Notes: generated by a model not told the origin, from the sequence alone. 64,000 nucleotides of DNA from Ferranicluibacter rubi (GCF_011603255.1 NZ_JAANCM010000001.1:496001-560000); one strand, 5' to 3'; counted from the stretch's first letter, positions 27,539 through 37,802 are shown. Program-made: numbers and translations.

Positions 27539-27668
27539 GTCCAATCCCTCCATTGCGGGTACCGGTCCGTATTATGACAGTCGAAACTTACGCTGGCATT
27601 GCGTCGCAAACGGAAAGGTTGCGGAGCGCGTGCGAAGCAGTCTATGCGGTAGAGGCACGGAGAGCCTC

Positions 27669-28613
27669 ATGTCCGACGTCCTGATCAATGTCCTTCCCCT
27701 CTTCGTTCTCATCTTTGCCGGCTGGGTGATCGTGCGCACGGGCTATCTGAAGCCGGCCGTGGGCGATGCGCTCGGCGACTTCGTCTTCAAGGTTTCCGTG
27801 CCCATCCTGCTGTTTCGCACCATCGCGACGGCGGATTTCACCGGGGGCTCGCCCTGGCCGCTATGGGTCGCCTATTTCTCCGGCGTCGCGGTCGTCTGGA
27901 CGCTCGGCCATCTCGTCGCCACGCTCGGCTTCGGGCGGGACCGGCGCATCGGCGTTCTCGCCGGTGTTTCCTCGGCCTTCGCCAACACGATCTTCATCGG
28001 CCTGCCGCTCGTCTCGCGCAATGTGGGCGATGCCGGCGTCGTCGCGCTGTCCATCCTCATCTCGGTTCATCTTCCGGTGATGATGATCGCCGGCACGATC
28101 CTCATGGAGCGTGCGGAGCGCAAGACCAATGGCGGCGTGGCGCAGAGCCCGCTGGCGCTCGCCCGCGGCATCCTGCGGAACCTCGTGCGCAACCCTCTGG
28201 TGATCGGGCTGGTCTGCGGCGCGCTGATGCATGTGGCGAACCTGCCGCTGTCGGGACCGCTCAAGATCGCCATCGACCAGACCGCGGCGGTCGCCGGCCC
28301 CGCCGCGCTGATCTCCATCGGGATGGCGCTCGACAAATACGGCCTCTCGGGCAATCTCGGCCTTGCAGCCTTCACCAGCGCGCTGAAGCTCGTGGTGCTG
28401 CCCGCCTGCGTCTTCGGAGCCAGCCATCTGCTCGGCCTCGACCGTGACTGGACGGCAGCGCTGGTGCTGACCTCCGCCGTCCCCACGGGCGTCAATGCCT
28501 GGCTGATCGCAAACCACTTCAACGTGGGCCACGGCCTTGCATCCTCGACCATCACGCTGACCACCGCCCTCGGCGTCGTCACCGTCTCCGCCTGGGCCTA
28601 TGTGCTTCTTTGA
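27669..28613 (+). CDS. AEC (auxin efflux carrier) family transporter
   Basis: A 314-residue inner-membrane carrier with about ten hydrophobic segments in two inverted halves. It starts MSDVLINVLPLFVLIFAGW and contains FANTIFIGLPLV and the second-half ALISIGMALDKYG, both family-like. AEC carriers in bacteria move small carboxylates such as malate or malonate; no neighbouring gene points to a substrate. Start at the ATG after AGAGCCTC; the frame is open further upstream but shows no coding character. Confidence 0.88.
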   Translation: MSDVLINVLPLFVLIFAGWVIVRTGYLKPAVGDALGDFVFKVSVPILLFRTIATADFTGGSPWPLWVAYFSGVAVVWTLGHLVATLGFGRDRRIGVLAGVSSAFANTIFIGLPLVSRNVGDAGVVALSILISVHLPVMMIAGTILMERAERKTNGGVAQSPLALARGILRNLVRNPLVIGLVCGALMHVANLPLSGPLKIAIDQTAAVAGPAALISIGMALDKYGLSGNLGLAAFTSALKLVVLPACVFGASHLLGLDRDWTAALVLTSAVPTGVNAWLIANHFNVGHGLASSTITLTTALGVVTVSAWAYVLL

Positions 28614-28647
28614 ACCCCCGCGAAACGTCCGCCATCCAGACATGAAA

Positions 28648-28669
28648 AAGCCCGGCACGAGCCGGGCTT
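28648..28669 (-). terminator. Terminator after the cytochrome c gene
   Basis: 9-bp stem AAGCCCGGC/GCCGGGCTT with loop ACGA. On the minus strand it is followed by a run of Ts (CTTTTTCATG). It lies 31 bp past the stop of the minus-strand cytochrome gene and 35 bp past the AEC carrier stop, so it may serve both. Confidence 0.8.
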
Positions 28670-28699
28670 CGAAAGGATCTGCCTGGAGAATATTCCGGC

Positions 28700-29362
28700 T
28701 CAGTTCGCGGGAGCAGCAGGCGCCGGAGCAGCCGGTGCGGCACCTTCAACGGGGGCAGCAGGAGCGGCGGGTGCGGCGCCTTCGGCCGGAGCGGCTACAG
28801 GCGCTGCGGACGCCGAAGCCTCGGGAAGGGCGACCGGGGCATCGGCCTGGCCACGCAGCCAGGCGATGAGGTTTGCGCGCTCATCCGGCTTCTTCACGCC
28901 GGCAAAGCCCATGGCGGTACCGGGCACATGCTTCTTTGGCGCTTCGACGAAATAGCTCAGGTGGTCGTAGGTCCAGGTCTTGTTGGCTTCGGCGAAGGTC
29001 TTCATGCCGGCCGAATAGGCGAAGCCCTCATGCGAGGCGATCGGCCGTTCGACGACACCCCAGAGATTGGGGCCGACCTTGTTCGGCCCGCCCTTCTCTA
29101 TGGTGTGACAGGCAGCACACTTCTTGAAGACGGCTGCGCCGGCGTTCGCATCGGCGCTGGCCAAGAGCGGCTTGATGTCGACCTCGGCTTCGGCCGCAGC
29201 ACCTGCTCCCGCTTCGCCCGCCGTCTCCTCGGCGATGATGGCGAAGCCCGGCTTTTCCGGTGCTTCGGAATGGAAAATGCCTTCGGAGGCGATCGATACG
29301 GACATCAGCACGAAGACCGTTCCGAGAAAGGCTCCCACGGCCATGTTTACATGCGAGTTCAT
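28700..29362 (-). CDS. Membrane-anchored c-type cytochrome (CycM-like)
   Basis: A 220-residue class I cytochrome c held in the inner membrane by an uncleaved N-terminal helix ([21 protein letters not shown]). The haem motif CAACH and the Met ligand in GTAMGFAG are present. It resembles CycM of Bradyrhizobium, which feeds the aa3 oxidase. The C-terminus carries a 40-residue Ala/Pro tail with the repeated unit [16 protein letters not shown] is five bases before the start. Divergent from kdsB, with a 180-bp shared upstream region. Confidence 0.9.
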   Translation of the reverse strand: MNSHVNMAVGAFLGTVFVLMSVSIASEGIFHSEAPEKPGFAIIAEETAGEAGAGAAAEAEVDIKPLLASADANAGAAVFKKCAACHTIEKGGPNKVGPNLWGVVERPIASHEGFAYSAGMKTFAEANKTWTYDHLSYFVEAPKKHVPGTAMGFAGVKKPDERANLIAWLRGQADAPVALPEASASAAPVAAPAEGAAPAAPAAPVEGAAPAAPAPAAPAN

Positions 29363-29542
29363 CAACACACCTCCCCTTGCGTCCGGCTTCAAGCATATGC
29401 GCGCGCCGCCGATATGAACAATCTGCCCCGGCACCTTGAAATCGTGCGGAAGCTATGTCTTTTGACCAAGCGTTGCAACAGCGATATCCGTGCCGGACGA
29501 ACCACTTCTGGCACTTTTCGCGTGCGTTTTGAAGGGCTCGGC

Positions 29543-30307
29543 ATGAAAAGCGACAATTTGGCCAGAACACTCGTGCTGATCCCGGCGCGGATGGCCTCCA
29601 CGCGGCTTCCCGGCAAGCCGCTGGCCGACATCTGCGGGCTGCCGATGATCGTGCAGGTGGCCCTACGTGCGCGCGATGCCAAAGTCGGACGCATCGTCGT
29701 CGCCGTCGATCACCAGGATACATTCGATGCCGTGACGGCTGCCGGTTTCGAGGCCGTGATGACGCGCACCGACCACCCGTCCGGCTCCGACCGCATCTAT
29801 GAGGCCCTGACCCTGTGCGACCCGGACGGCGCGATCGAGACCGTCATCAATGTGCAGGGCGACCTGCCGACGATCGAGCCGGAGACCATCCGCGCAGCCC
29901 TGCGGCCGCTGGAAGATCCGGCCGTGGATATCGCGACGCTGACCGTCGAGATCGTACACGAGGCGGAAAAGACCAACCCCAATGTCGTGAAGGTCGTCGG
30001 CGCGCCGCTGTCGGACAGCCGGATGCGGGCGCTGTATTTCACCCGCGCGACCGCACCCCACGGGGCCGGACCGCTCTATCACCATATCGGCCTCTACGCC
30101 TACCGCCGTTCCGCTCTCGAACGGTTCGTCGCCCTGCCGCCCTCGGCGCTCGAAAAGCGCGAATCGCTCGAACAGCTGCGGGCGCTGGAGGCCGGCATGC
30201 GCATCGACGTGGAAATCGTCAGCTCCATTCCGCTCGGCGTCGATACGCCTGACGATCTCGAGGCCGCACGCCGGCTGCTTTCGAACCCCACCGGAGCCGC
30301 ATCATGA
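29543..30307 (+). CDS. kdsB: 3-deoxy-manno-octulosonate cytidylyltransferase
   Basis: A 254-residue enzyme that activates Kdo as CMP-Kdo for lipid A/core assembly. Characteristic segments: [15 protein letters not shown] at the N-terminus, [14 protein letters not shown], and [11 protein letters not shown]. Start chosen at MKSDNLART with AAGGG upstream; the open frame extends far upstream without coding signal. The stop overlaps the pheA start by 4 bp (ATGA), a coupling of Kdo activation and phenylalanine synthesis that I recall from other rhizobia. Confidence 0.95.
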   Translation: MKSDNLARTLVLIPARMASTRLPGKPLADICGLPMIVQVALRARDAKVGRIVVAVDHQDTFDAVTAAGFEAVMTRTDHPSGSDRIYEALTLCDPDGAIETVINVQGDLPTIEPETIRAALRPLEDPAVDIATLTVEIVHEAEKTNPNVVKVVGAPLSDSRMRALYFTRATAPHGAGPLYHHIGLYAYRRSALERFVALPPSALEKRESLEQLRALEAGMRIDVEIVSSIPLGVDTPDDLEAARRLLSNPTGAAS

Positions 30308-31158
30308 TGCCCGTCACGAACCGCATCTCGTTCCAGGGCGAATACGGCGCCAACTCCGACATGGCCTCGCGGGACATGTTCCCGACGATGGATCCCCTGC
30401 CCTGCCAGACCTTCGAGGACGCGTTTCTCGCCGTCGAGAACGGCGAGGCGGACCTTGCGATGATCCCGATCGAGAACACCATCGCTGGCCGGGTCGCCGA
30501 TATCCACCACCTCCTGCCGGAATCGCGCCTGCACATCATCGGCGAATATTTCATGCCGATCCGGTTTCAGCTGATGGTGCTGCCGGGCGTGTCGCGCAGC
30601 GAGATCCGAACGGTGCACAGCCACATCCATGCGCTCGGCCAATGCCGCAAGATCGTGCGGGCCAATGGCTGGAAGCCCGTCGTGGCCGGGGATACCGCCG
30701 GTGCCGCCAAGCTCGTGGCCGAGACCGGCGACCGCTCCATGGCCGCCCTTGCGCCACGGCTCGCGGCAAACCTCTACAAGCTCGACATCGTTGCCGAGAA
30801 CGTCGAGGACACCGAAAACAACGTGACGCGCTTCGTCGTGCTCTCGCGCGACGAGAAGCCCATCCGGCGCGATGCGGCGAGCGACGTCATCGTCACCACC
30901 TTCGTCTTCAATGTGCGCAACATCCCCGCCGCGCTCTACAAGGCACTTGGAGGCTTTGCCACGAACGGCATCAACATGACGAAGCTGGAGAGCTACCAGA
31001 TCGGCGGAAAATTCATCGCGACGCAATTCTACGCCGATATCGACGGACATCCGGATGATGCGAACGTGAAGCGGGCGCTGGAGGAGCTGCGGTTCTTCTC
31101 CGAGAAGGTCCGGATCCTCGGCTCGTATCCGGCGCACCCGATGCGGCGCGTGTTATAA
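30304..31158 (+). CDS. pheA: Prephenate dehydratase
   Basis: A 284-residue monofunctional enzyme converting prephenate to phenylpyruvate. The N-terminal catalytic domain starts [15 protein letters not shown] and includes [10 protein letters not shown] and NVTRFVVL (the conserved T-R-F). The C-terminal ACT domain ([21 protein letters not shown]) carries phenylalanine feedback control. Lacks the chorismate mutase domain of E. coli PheA. Two tandem ATGs; the first overlaps the kdsB stop. Confidence 0.95.
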   Translation: MMPVTNRISFQGEYGANSDMASRDMFPTMDPLPCQTFEDAFLAVENGEADLAMIPIENTIAGRVADIHHLLPESRLHIIGEYFMPIRFQLMVLPGVSRSEIRTVHSHIHALGQCRKIVRANGWKPVVAGDTAGAAKLVAETGDRSMAALAPRLAANLYKLDIVAENVEDTENNVTRFVVLSRDEKPIRRDAASDVIVTTFVFNVRNIPAALYKALGGFATNGINMTKLESYQIGGKFIATQFYADIDGHPDDANVKRALEELRFFSEKVRILGSYPAHPMRRVL

Positions 31159-31333
31159 AAGTCGCGCCGCTGCGAAATCCTTCGCGCACGGGCGGACGGA
31201 CCGGAATTGTGGGGTAGTGTTTGTCGCGCGAAAGTGATTGCGTACGGCAAAGAGGTGACTGATTTGCGGCCAGGCCGTGCTTGCCTCTCGTTTCGACAGC
31301 CGCGGAAATGGCGGCATCCGGAGGACGCCTACC

Positions 31334-32395
31334 ATGATCATCAGAACGCTTTTCCTGGCCTCGACGGCCGCTCTTTCCATCACCGCCGGCGCGCAGGCGG
31401 CCGATGCGATCGTCGCAGCAGAACCGGAAGCCATGGAATATGTCCGTGTCTGCGACGCCTTCGGCGAAGGCTTCTTCTACATTCCGGGCACGGAAACCTG
31501 CCTGAAAATCGGCGGTTACGTTCGCTTCGACAACAATGTCGGCGACAGCCCCTATGACGGCGAAGATCAGGCCTGGTCGCCCTTCACGCGCGGCACCCTG
31601 ACGCTCGACGCCCGCAGCGATACCGAATACGGCCAGTTGCGCTCCTTCATCGAAATGCGGTCGGAGGCCAGCGGCGGCGAGACGACGAGCTACATCAATT
31701 CCGGCTTCATCACGCTCGGCGGCTTCATGGCCGGCGTCAATGATTCGCGCTACGACCTGTTCCTGAATTCGGCCGGCAACATCATCAACGACGACGTCAT
31801 CGACTATACCGGCAGTCGGACCAATCAGGTCAGCTACCAATGGGGCGGCGACAAGGGCTTTTCGGCGTTCATCGGCCTCGAAGAAGGCGGCGGCACCTAC
31901 GACACCGGCTTCGCCGGCCGTCCGACAGAAGACTACAAGGGCGCGCATCCCTTGGCTGGCGCCCGTATTCAGGAAGACTGGGGCGGCCTGTTCATCATCG
32001 GCGGCTATGATACGGAAGCCGATGCCTTCGGCGGCAAGATTCGCGCCGATGTCGTCTTCAACGACGTGTTCAAGATCTTCATCATGGCCGGCTACCAGTC
32101 CGACTGGGACAACGACAAGGGCCTGGGCAACACCCGTCAGCGCAATTATTACGGGCCCTGGAACGGCGACTGGGCGGCCTGGGGCGGCTTCACGGCGACG
32201 GTCAACGACAAGACGTCCATCAACGGCCAGGTCGCCTATGAAGACGACGGCACGCTCGCGACGGCCCTCAACATGGAATACATGATCGTCGATAACTTCA
32301 AGGTGCAGCCGGAATTCAACTACACCAAGTTCGACGGCGAGCGCGGCGATGGCGATGCCTTCGGCGGCACGATCCGCTTCCAGCGCGACTTCTGA
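31334..32395 (+). CDS. Outer-membrane porin, Rhizobiales (Omp2/RopA-like) family
   Basis: A 353-residue outer-membrane beta-barrel. The signal peptide ends near AQAAD. The mature start contains VRVCDAFGEGFFYIPGTETCLKIGGYVRFD, the paired-cysteine opening typical of Brucella Omp2/rhizobial Rop porins. The final residue is phenylalanine (RFQRDF), the BAM insertion signal. Gly/aromatic-rich alternating strands follow throughout. Start chosen at MIIRTLFLA just before the signal peptide. A terminator follows. Forms trimeric diffusion pores by homology. Confidence 0.93.
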   Translation: MIIRTLFLASTAALSITAGAQAADAIVAAEPEAMEYVRVCDAFGEGFFYIPGTETCLKIGGYVRFDNNVGDSPYDGEDQAWSPFTRGTLTLDARSDTEYGQLRSFIEMRSEASGGETTSYINSGFITLGGFMAGVNDSRYDLFLNSAGNIINDDVIDYTGSRTNQVSYQWGGDKGFSAFIGLEEGGGTYDTGFAGRPTEDYKGAHPLAGARIQEDWGGLFIIGGYDTEADAFGGKIRADVVFNDVFKIFIMAGYQSDWDNDKGLGNTRQRNYYGPWNGDWAAWGGFTATVNDKTSINGQVAYEDDGTLATALNMEYMIVDNFKVQPEFNYTKFDGERGDGDAFGGTIRFQRDF

Positions 32396-32430
32396 TCACG
32401 CGTCTCTTCAAAGCGATATCGACAGATGAG

Positions 32431-32450
32431 AACCGGCGCCCGCGCCGGTT
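32431..32450 (+). terminator. Terminator after the porin gene
   Basis: 8-bp stem AACCGGCG/CGCCGGTT around CCCG, followed by CCTTCGTTTC, 35 bp after the porin stop. It sits in the convergent gap to nudC. Confidence 0.75.
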
Positions 32451-32477
32451 CCTTCGTTTCCAGCTCTGGCATTTCTG

Positions 32478-33446
32478 TCAGGCCGGCCAGTCCAGCCAGT
32501 CGCGCATCAGTTGGTGGGCGATGGCGCCCTTGGGCGGGATGGAGTGGTGGCTCGCGTCCTGACCCGTATTGCGGGCGAGCATGGCGCGCGTTTCCTCACG
32601 GGTGAACCAGCGGCAGTCTTCCAGTTCCAGATCGTCCATGCGGATGTCGATCGACTGTGCTTCCGCGTAGCAGCCGATCATCAGGCTGTGCGGCATGGGC
32701 CAGGGTTGCGAGGCATGGTAGCGCACGCGCCCGGTGCGGATGCCGGATTCCTCCAGCGTCTCGCGGCGCACGGCATTTTCGATCGTCTCCCCCGGCTCCA
32801 AGAACCCGGCAAGGCAGGAATACATGCCTTCCGGGAAATGCGGGCTGCGGCCGAGCAGGCAGAGATCGCGCTCGACGTCGATCGTCAGCATGATGACGAC
32901 GGGGTCTGTGCGTGGGAACGCCAGATGGCCGCAGGCCGTGCACACCCGCCGATATCCACCGCCCTTGGCCTCCATCGGGCTGCCGCACTTGCCGCAGAAG
33001 CGGTTGGCGGCGTTCCAGGCGATCAGGCTTGCGGCCTGCGCGAACTGTCCGAGGAGTTCGTCGGGCAGCATCGCCTGCCGGTAGAGGCTGCGGCCGTCGG
33101 CGAGCTTGAACGGCTCCTCGAGCGTCGCTTCCGTCCGGTTGACCGGCACGGCGATCCGCGGCTCGCCCGATGGCAGCCGGCCGAGAAGGATGGCGGCATC
33201 GAGATCGGGCTCAAGAGCGGCGATCTCGTAAGGCGCAAACAGCGGGTCGATGACGTTTTCGTCATGCTTGACCACCAGCTTGCCCTCCGCGAACGCGAAG
33301 AGATGTGCGCCTTCGGTCTTCAGCGCCTCTTCCAGGCAATCGTCGCTTCGGTGTTCGCTATCGCGCACGAGATGATTTTCGGCGAAAGCAACGAGCGAGC
33401 TCGGTTCGGGATGGGGTCCCTTGAGGTCGAAAATGGCGTGGGTCAT
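32478..33446 (-). CDS. nudC: NAD(+) diphosphatase / RNA NAD-decapping hydrolase
   Basis: A 322-residue Nudix hydrolase. The zinc ribbon is complete (CGKCGSPM and CTACGHLA). The Nudix box begins GFLEPGETIE and includes the REtleEsG core, followed by the family tail QPWPMPHSLM. Known members split NAD(H) to NMN(H) and AMP and remove NAD caps from RNA. Its start overlaps the HIT gene stop by 4 bp, pairing two nucleotide-hydrolase genes in one operon. Confidence 0.95.
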   Translation of the reverse strand: MTHAIFDLKGPHPEPSSLVAFAENHLVRDSEHRSDDCLEEALKTEGAHLFAFAEGKLVVKHDENVIDPLFAPYEIAALEPDLDAAILLGRLPSGEPRIAVPVNRTEATLEEPFKLADGRSLYRQAMLPDELLGQFAQAASLIAWNAANRFCGKCGSPMEAKGGGYRRVCTACGHLAFPRTDPVVIMLTIDVERDLCLLGRSPHFPEGMYSCLAGFLEPGETIENAVRRETLEESGIRTGRVRYHASQPWPMPHSLMIGCYAEAQSIDIRMDDLELEDCRWFTREETRAMLARNTGQDASHHSIPPKGAIAHQLMRDWLDWPA

Positions 33447-33850
33447 GTCAGGGATTCCGTCAGACGGTTGAGGACATCGTCGCGCTTTGCCGCATCCCAG
33501 GCTTCCGCCGTGCCGAAGCCCCAGATCGGGCCAGGCCAGTTCGCATCCCCCTCAGTGCGGGCGACGATATGGACATGGAGCTGCCGGACGATATTGCCCA
33601 GCGCGCCGATATTGATCTTTGTCGCCCCCGTCACCTGTTTCAGCGCGGCGGCGACGCGATTGGTTTCGTGCGACAGCGTCGCCTGTTCCTCGGGCGACAG
33701 CTCGAACGTTTCGCTGATGGCGTTTCGCTCGGGGATGAGGATGAGCCAGGGCCAGCGGGCGTCCCGGCTCAGCCGGAGCTGGCAGAGATCGAGATGGGCC
33801 ACGAGGTCGCTGTCACGCGCCAGGCGCGGGTCGAGATCGAACGGGGTCAC
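33443..33850 (-). CDS. HIT-domain nucleotide hydrolase
   Basis: A 135-residue histidine-triad-type protein. The motif reads QLHVHIVAR: the first two histidines are kept, the third is replaced. Upstream are WPWLILIPERNAISE and IGALGNIVRQ, usual for this rhizobial HIT group. Start chosen at GTG 33850, four bases after AAGGAGG; an ATG six codons earlier overlaps that site. Expected to hydrolyse nucleoside phosphoramidates or dinucleotides. Overlaps nudC by 4 bp. Confidence 0.9.
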   Translation of the reverse strand: MTPFDLDPRLARDSDLVAHLDLCQLRLSRDARWPWLILIPERNAISETFELSPEEQATLSHETNRVAAALKQVTGATKINIGALGNIVRQLHVHIVARTEGDANWPGPIWGFGTAEAWDAAKRDDVLNRLTESLT

Positions 33851-33972
33851 GGTTCCTCCTTCCGGCATGCGTCGTCCCGGCATGCGTCGTCTTTGTCCAA
33901 GTTCTGACAGGGATGCCAGATTCTTCCAAGGGCCGACTTGCATTCCGTTTCGATATTGCCGATATGAAGGTC

Positions 33973-34068
33973 GGGAGGTTGGTGGTGGACGAGCCACTCG
34001 CCAACCGGGTCAGGTCCGGAAGGAAGCAGCCCCAACGAGCCCGGCACGGGTCATCGTGCCAGCCTCCC
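33973..34068 (+). ncRNA. ffs: Small SRP RNA (4.5S RNA)
   Basis: About 96 nt. The universally conserved apical core GGTCAGGTCCGGAAGGAAGC is present at 34007-34026. The ends pair as GGGAGG (33973-33978) with CCTCCC (34063-34068), closing a long rod. It is the RNA core of the signal-recognition particle that binds Ffh and targets nascent membrane proteins. It lies 119 bp upstream of dnaX on the same strand, the usual place in rhizobia. The exact ends are taken from the terminal helix. Confidence 0.93.
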
Positions 34069-34187
34069 ACCCTCAGGGTCTTCACGAGAGACCTTGAACC
34101 ATCAGACCAGGGCCGCCCGTTCGCAAGCTCGCTGCCGCGTCTAAAGCTTGCCGACTGTCCGGACAGACGGAACCAGCGGCGGGGCGC

Positions 34188-36098
34188 ATGAACGACATCA
34201 CCATCCCATCTCCTGACGCAGCGCCCGCCCCGGCCGAGAAGCCGGCGGCCTATCGTGTGCTTGCCCGTAAGTACCGACCGAAAGACTTCTCCGACCTGAT
34301 GGTGGGGCAGGAGCCGATGGTGCGGACTCTGACCAATGCGTTCGAGACCGGGCGCATCGCCCAGGCCTATATGCTGACCGGCGTGCGCGGCGTCGGCAAG
34401 ACGACCACCGCCCGTATCCTTGCGCGTGCCCTGAACTACAAGACTGACGAGATCGACAAGCCGACGATCGACCTTCGCACGCCCGGCGAACACTGCCAGG
34501 CGATCATGGAAGGCCGGCATGTCGACGTGATCGAGATGGACGCCGCGTCCCACACCGGCATCGATGACATCCGCGAGATCATCGAGCAGGTGCGCTACCG
34601 GCCCGTTTCCGCCCGCTACAAAGTCTATATCATCGACGAAGTGCACATGCTCTCGACGCAGGCCTTCAACGGGCTCTTGAAGACGCTCGAAGAGCCGCCT
34701 GAGCATGTGAAGTTCATCTTCGCAACGACCGAAATCCGCAAGGTCCCGATCACCGTCCTGTCACGGTGCCAGCGGTTCGACCTGCGGCGGATTGCGGCGA
34801 CCGATCTGGTCGGCCTGTTCTCCACCATTCTCGGCAAGGAAGGCATTACGGCGCAGGCCGAAGCGCTGGCGATGATCGCGCGCGCCGCCGAAGGCTCGGC
34901 CCGTGACGGCCTGTCGCTGCTCGACCAGGCGATCGCCCATGGCGGCGGCATCGTCGAAGCCGACGCGGTGCGCAGCATGCTCGGCCTTGCCGATCGCGCC
35001 CGCATCGTCGATCTCTTCGGCCATGTGGTGCGCGGCGACGTGAAGGCGGCGCTGGAAGAGTTCGCATGGCAGTACGAAGCGGGCGCCAGCCCGGCGGTCG
35101 TGCTGACCGATCTTGCCGATTTCACGCATCTCGTGACCAAGCTGAAGTTTTCGGCAGAAGCTGCCAACGACCAGTCGCTGAGCGAGGTCGAGCGGGTGCG
35201 CGGCGCGGAATTCTCCGCAGCCGTTGCCGTCTCCACGCTGTCGCGGATCTGGCAGATGCTCTTGAAGGGCATACCGGAGACGGAGAATGCCGCCCGTCCG
35301 GCGGGTGCGGCCGAAATGGTGCTGATCCGGCTGACGCATGCGGCCCACCTCCCCTCCCCGGAAGATGCCGCGCGCCGGCTGCTGGAAATGTCGGGCAGCG
35401 ATGCCGGTCGTCCAGCGCCGCGCGGGCCGGCCCCCGGCAATGGCGGTGGCAACGGCACGACGTCGTCCGTGGCGTCGCAGGGCCAGAGCAGCATTCAGGC
35501 GCGCGCCGGCGAACCGGTCATGCCCTCGCGGATGACGGCCAATGGTGCGGCCATGCTGCGCGCCGTGCCCGAAGCCGAGCTTCCGACCGTGCAGGAGCGG
35601 GGACAGGTCGACATCAAACCGGAACCGGCACCGGCCGAACCGGTCGTGCCGCTGCGCTCCGTCGCCGATATCGTCGATCTCTGCCAGAAGAACCGCGACA
35701 TTCTCCTGAAGACGCTGGTGCGGAATTTCGTGCGGCTGGTGCGGCTCGAACCGGGCCGGCTGGAGTTCAACATCCCGGACGATGCGCCGAAGACGCTGGT
35801 GACCGACCTGCAGCGGCGGCTGGAAGAATGGACCGGCATCCGCTGGATGGTGACGGTGAGCCGCGAGCCCGGCCAGCCGACCATGGTCGAGACCGAAGCG
35901 GCGGCGAAGGAGCAGCGCTTCAACGATGCGCGCCAGGACCCCGATGTCGCCGCCATCCTCGCCCGCTTTCCCGGATCGAAAATGGTCGATGTCCGCATCA
36001 AGGTGTCGGAGATCGAGCTGGACGAAACGCCCGAGGTCGCTGCCGTGGCCGAGTCCGATGAGGGCGACATCCTTCCCGGCGACGATATCGAACATTAA
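34188..36098 (+). CDS. dnaX: DNA polymerase III subunits gamma/tau
   Basis: A 636-residue clamp-loader ATPase. Walker [11 protein letters not shown] lies near residue 65, Walker B with DEVHML near 150, sensor-1 ATTEIRKVP and the SRC motif ([11 protein letters not shown]) follow. The zinc-binding module that in most bacteria has four cysteines is reduced: only GEHCQAI keeps one. The middle is Pro/Gly-rich and the C-terminal tau domain contacts the polymerase. No A-rich slippery site for gamma frameshifting was seen. Followed by ybaB in 23 bp. Confidence 0.95.
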   Translation: MNDITIPSPDAAPAPAEKPAAYRVLARKYRPKDFSDLMVGQEPMVRTLTNAFETGRIAQAYMLTGVRGVGKTTTARILARALNYKTDEIDKPTIDLRTPGEHCQAIMEGRHVDVIEMDAASHTGIDDIREIIEQVRYRPVSARYKVYIIDEVHMLSTQAFNGLLKTLEEPPEHVKFIFATTEIRKVPITVLSRCQRFDLRRIAATDLVGLFSTILGKEGITAQAEALAMIARAAEGSARDGLSLLDQAIAHGGGIVEADAVRSMLGLADRARIVDLFGHVVRGDVKAALEEFAWQYEAGASPAVVLTDLADFTHLVTKLKFSAEAANDQSLSEVERVRGAEFSAAVAVSTLSRIWQMLLKGIPETENAARPAGAAEMVLIRLTHAAHLPSPEDAARRLLEMSGSDAGRPAPRGPAPGNGGGNGTTSSVASQGQSSIQARAGEPVMPSRMTANGAAMLRAVPEAELPTVQERGQVDIKPEPAPAEPVVPLRSVADIVDLCQKNRDILLKTLVRNFVRLVRLEPGRLEFNIPDDAPKTLVTDLQRRLEEWTGIRWMVTVSREPGQPTMVETEAAAKEQRFNDARQDPDVAAILARFPGSKMVDVRIKVSEIELDETPEVAAVAESDEGDILPGDDIEH

Positions 36099-36121
36099 TT
36101 GATCAGCAGAGGAGACGGACG

Positions 36122-36445
36122 ATGCGCGACATCATGGGTATGATGGGCAAGGTCAAGGAAATGCAGGCCAAGATGGAGAAACTTCAGGAGGAAATCGCTC
36201 TTCTCGAAGTGGACGGCACCTCCGGCGGCGGCCTCGTCACCGTCCGGCTGGATGGTAAGGGTGCTCTGAAGAGCCTTAAGATCGACCCGTCCCTCTTCAA
36301 GGAAGACGATGTCGAGATCCTCGAGGATCTCATCGTTGCCGCGCATAAGGACGGCAAGGACAAGGCCGAGGCGATCACCGCGGAAAAGACCCGCGAACTG
36401 ACCGCCGGCCTGCCGATCCCGCCCGGCATGAAGCTGCCGTTTTAA
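36122..36445 (+). CDS. ybaB: YbaB/EbfC nucleoid-associated protein
   Basis: A 107-residue dimeric DNA-binding protein. It starts [20 protein letters not shown] and carries the family core [19 protein letters not shown], ending in PPGMKLPF. It binds DNA without strong sequence preference and is almost always between dnaX and recR, as here. GGAG stands seven bases before the ATG. In this window recR follows only after two minus-strand genes, so the dnaX-ybaB-recR run is interrupted. Confidence 0.95.
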   Translation: MRDIMGMMGKVKEMQAKMEKLQEEIALLEVDGTSGGGLVTVRLDGKGALKSLKIDPSLFKEDDVEILEDLIVAAHKDGKDKAEAITAEKTRELTAGLPIPPGMKLPF

Positions 36446-36456
36446 AGCATTTCCGG

Positions 36457-37005
36457 TCAGAGCCCTGGCAGAAATGCCGGACCGACCATGCGCACCTTGC
36501 GCGGAAATCTCGGAATATCCGTCTTCGTGCCACGCAGGCTGACATTCATGAAAAGCACCATCGTCGGCTCGTTGTCGAGGATCGCGACAACCGTCGGCTC
36601 GATGGCCGGCATTGTCTCGGGGGCCACCACCGTCAGGACCGGCAGCGTGGCCGCGGCTTCGGGCGCTGTCTTGATCGGCTTCCGGACGACGCGTTTCGGC
36701 TTCGGCTTGCTCTCTTCACGCACCGTGCGGATGACGGGCTTGCACGCGGACGGCACGGCGGCAAGTTCGGCGCGTGCCTGCGCGATGCGACCGGCGATTT
36801 CCCGGCAGGCAAAGCCGCCGCTTTCGACGGTGCAGGCGTGGTTGCGTGCCATGGCCATGTTGGATGCGATCTGGCGCTGAAGCCGCGACGCTTCGCTGCC
36901 GGACGGCGTGCAGGTCTTGGCGAGGCTATGGCTTGCGGGCACCGCGACGAGAAGAAGGAGCGCGAGACATCCGGCCTGCCGTCTGATCCTGTCTGCCCAA
37001 GCCAT
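36457..37005 (-). CDS. Exported hypothetical protein with Cys-containing helical domain
   Basis: A 182-residue protein with an N-terminal signal peptide (CLALLLLVAVPASHSLA). The mature part begins with CTPSGSEASRLQRQIASNMA, has further cysteines in NHACTV and FACREIAG, then a Lys/Pro-rich linker (SKPKPKRVVRKP) and a hydrophobic C-terminal part. GGAG precedes the chosen ATG. I do not recognise the family. It lies convergent to ybaB and within 86 bp of the MOSC gene on the same strand. Confidence 0.7.
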   Translation of the reverse strand: MAWADRIRRQAGCLALLLLVAVPASHSLAKTCTPSGSEASRLQRQIASNMAMARNHACTVESGGFACREIAGRIAQARAELAAVPSACKPVIRTVREESKPKPKRVVRKPIKTAPEAAATLPVLTVVAPETMPAIEPTVVAILDNEPTMVLFMNVSLRGTKTDIPRFPRKVRMVGPAFLPGL

Positions 37006-37090
37006 CGCATCTCTCCATCGCCAGCCCCATGGGCATGCCAACGACATAGCCGAGAGAAATGCGCGCGCGAAGCGGATCCTTAAGAAATGG

Positions 37091-37711
37091 TTAAGGCGCG
37101 AAGGCATCCAGCTGCGCGCGGACGCGCTTGCTGATCGGGGCCGCACGGTAGCGGGCCCGCTCCTCGTCCGACAGGCTTTTGACCGAGGCCCTGAGCATGT
37201 CCGACATCGTGATCCTGGGGCCTTGGAAAGCCCGATAAGTAATGTCGTCGCCCACGCTGAGCATGCCCGGCCGCAGCACGCGGCAGTAGAAGCCAGGCCG
37301 GGCCACCGTGCGGAACCTTCGGGCGAAACCGGGATCGTTCAGCCGCAGCGACAGTGTCGAGCAGGGAATGCGGGTCGAGGTGACCTCCAGCGTCACGCCT
37401 TCCGTCTCGAACCGGTCGCCGACCGCGATTGTCCGGCTATCGATCTCTGAAATGACAATGTTTTCGCCGAACAGGCCGGGCTCGACGGCGTGCCCAAGTT
37501 CATCCGCCCATGCCGCCAGATCCAGAGAGCCGAAACCGTAGACGGCCTGATCCGGTCCGCCATGATGTTTCCGATTGCAGACGGCATCGCCGGCAAGCCC
37601 CGCGGCATCGACGATGACGGTGCCGCCCTGCGGATGCTTGACGATGCCGGTCTTCGCCTTCTTGCCGTCGATGACGGTGGCATGGCCGATGCAGACGGCG
37701 TCGATCTTCAT
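37091..37711 (-). CDS. MOSC-domain protein (YiiM-like)
   Basis: A 206-residue MOSC-domain protein. Features: the [12 protein letters not shown] segment, [13 protein letters not shown], and the conserved cysteine in [15 protein letters not shown] proteins handle sulphur for the molybdenum cofactor or reduce N-hydroxylated compounds (YiiM group). Start chosen at MKIDAVCIG with GAGGTGG upstream; an ATG eight codons earlier lacks a site. It stands on the minus strand between ybaB and recR. Confidence 0.9.
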   Translation of the reverse strand: MKIDAVCIGHATVIDGKKAKTGIVKHPQGGTVIVDAAGLAGDAVCNRKHHGGPDQAVYGFGSLDLAAWADELGHAVEPGLFGENIVISEIDSRTIAVGDRFETEGVTLEVTSTRIPCSTLSLRLNDPGFARRFRTVARPGFYCRVLRPGMLSVGDDITYRAFQGPRITMSDMLRASVKSLSDEERARYRAAPISKRVRAQLDAFAP

Positions 37712-37802
37712 GGTCCACCTCTTTTCCTCCGCCATCGCGGATCATAGCTGTGCGGTTGCAAAGCATTTTCACTCCGACGGCATATGGGATAGAACGCGCC
37801 TC

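Noticed and set aside
34188-36098. Programmed frameshift in dnaX to make gamma
   Set aside because: No A-rich slippery heptamer followed by a stable hairpin was seen in the middle of the gene.
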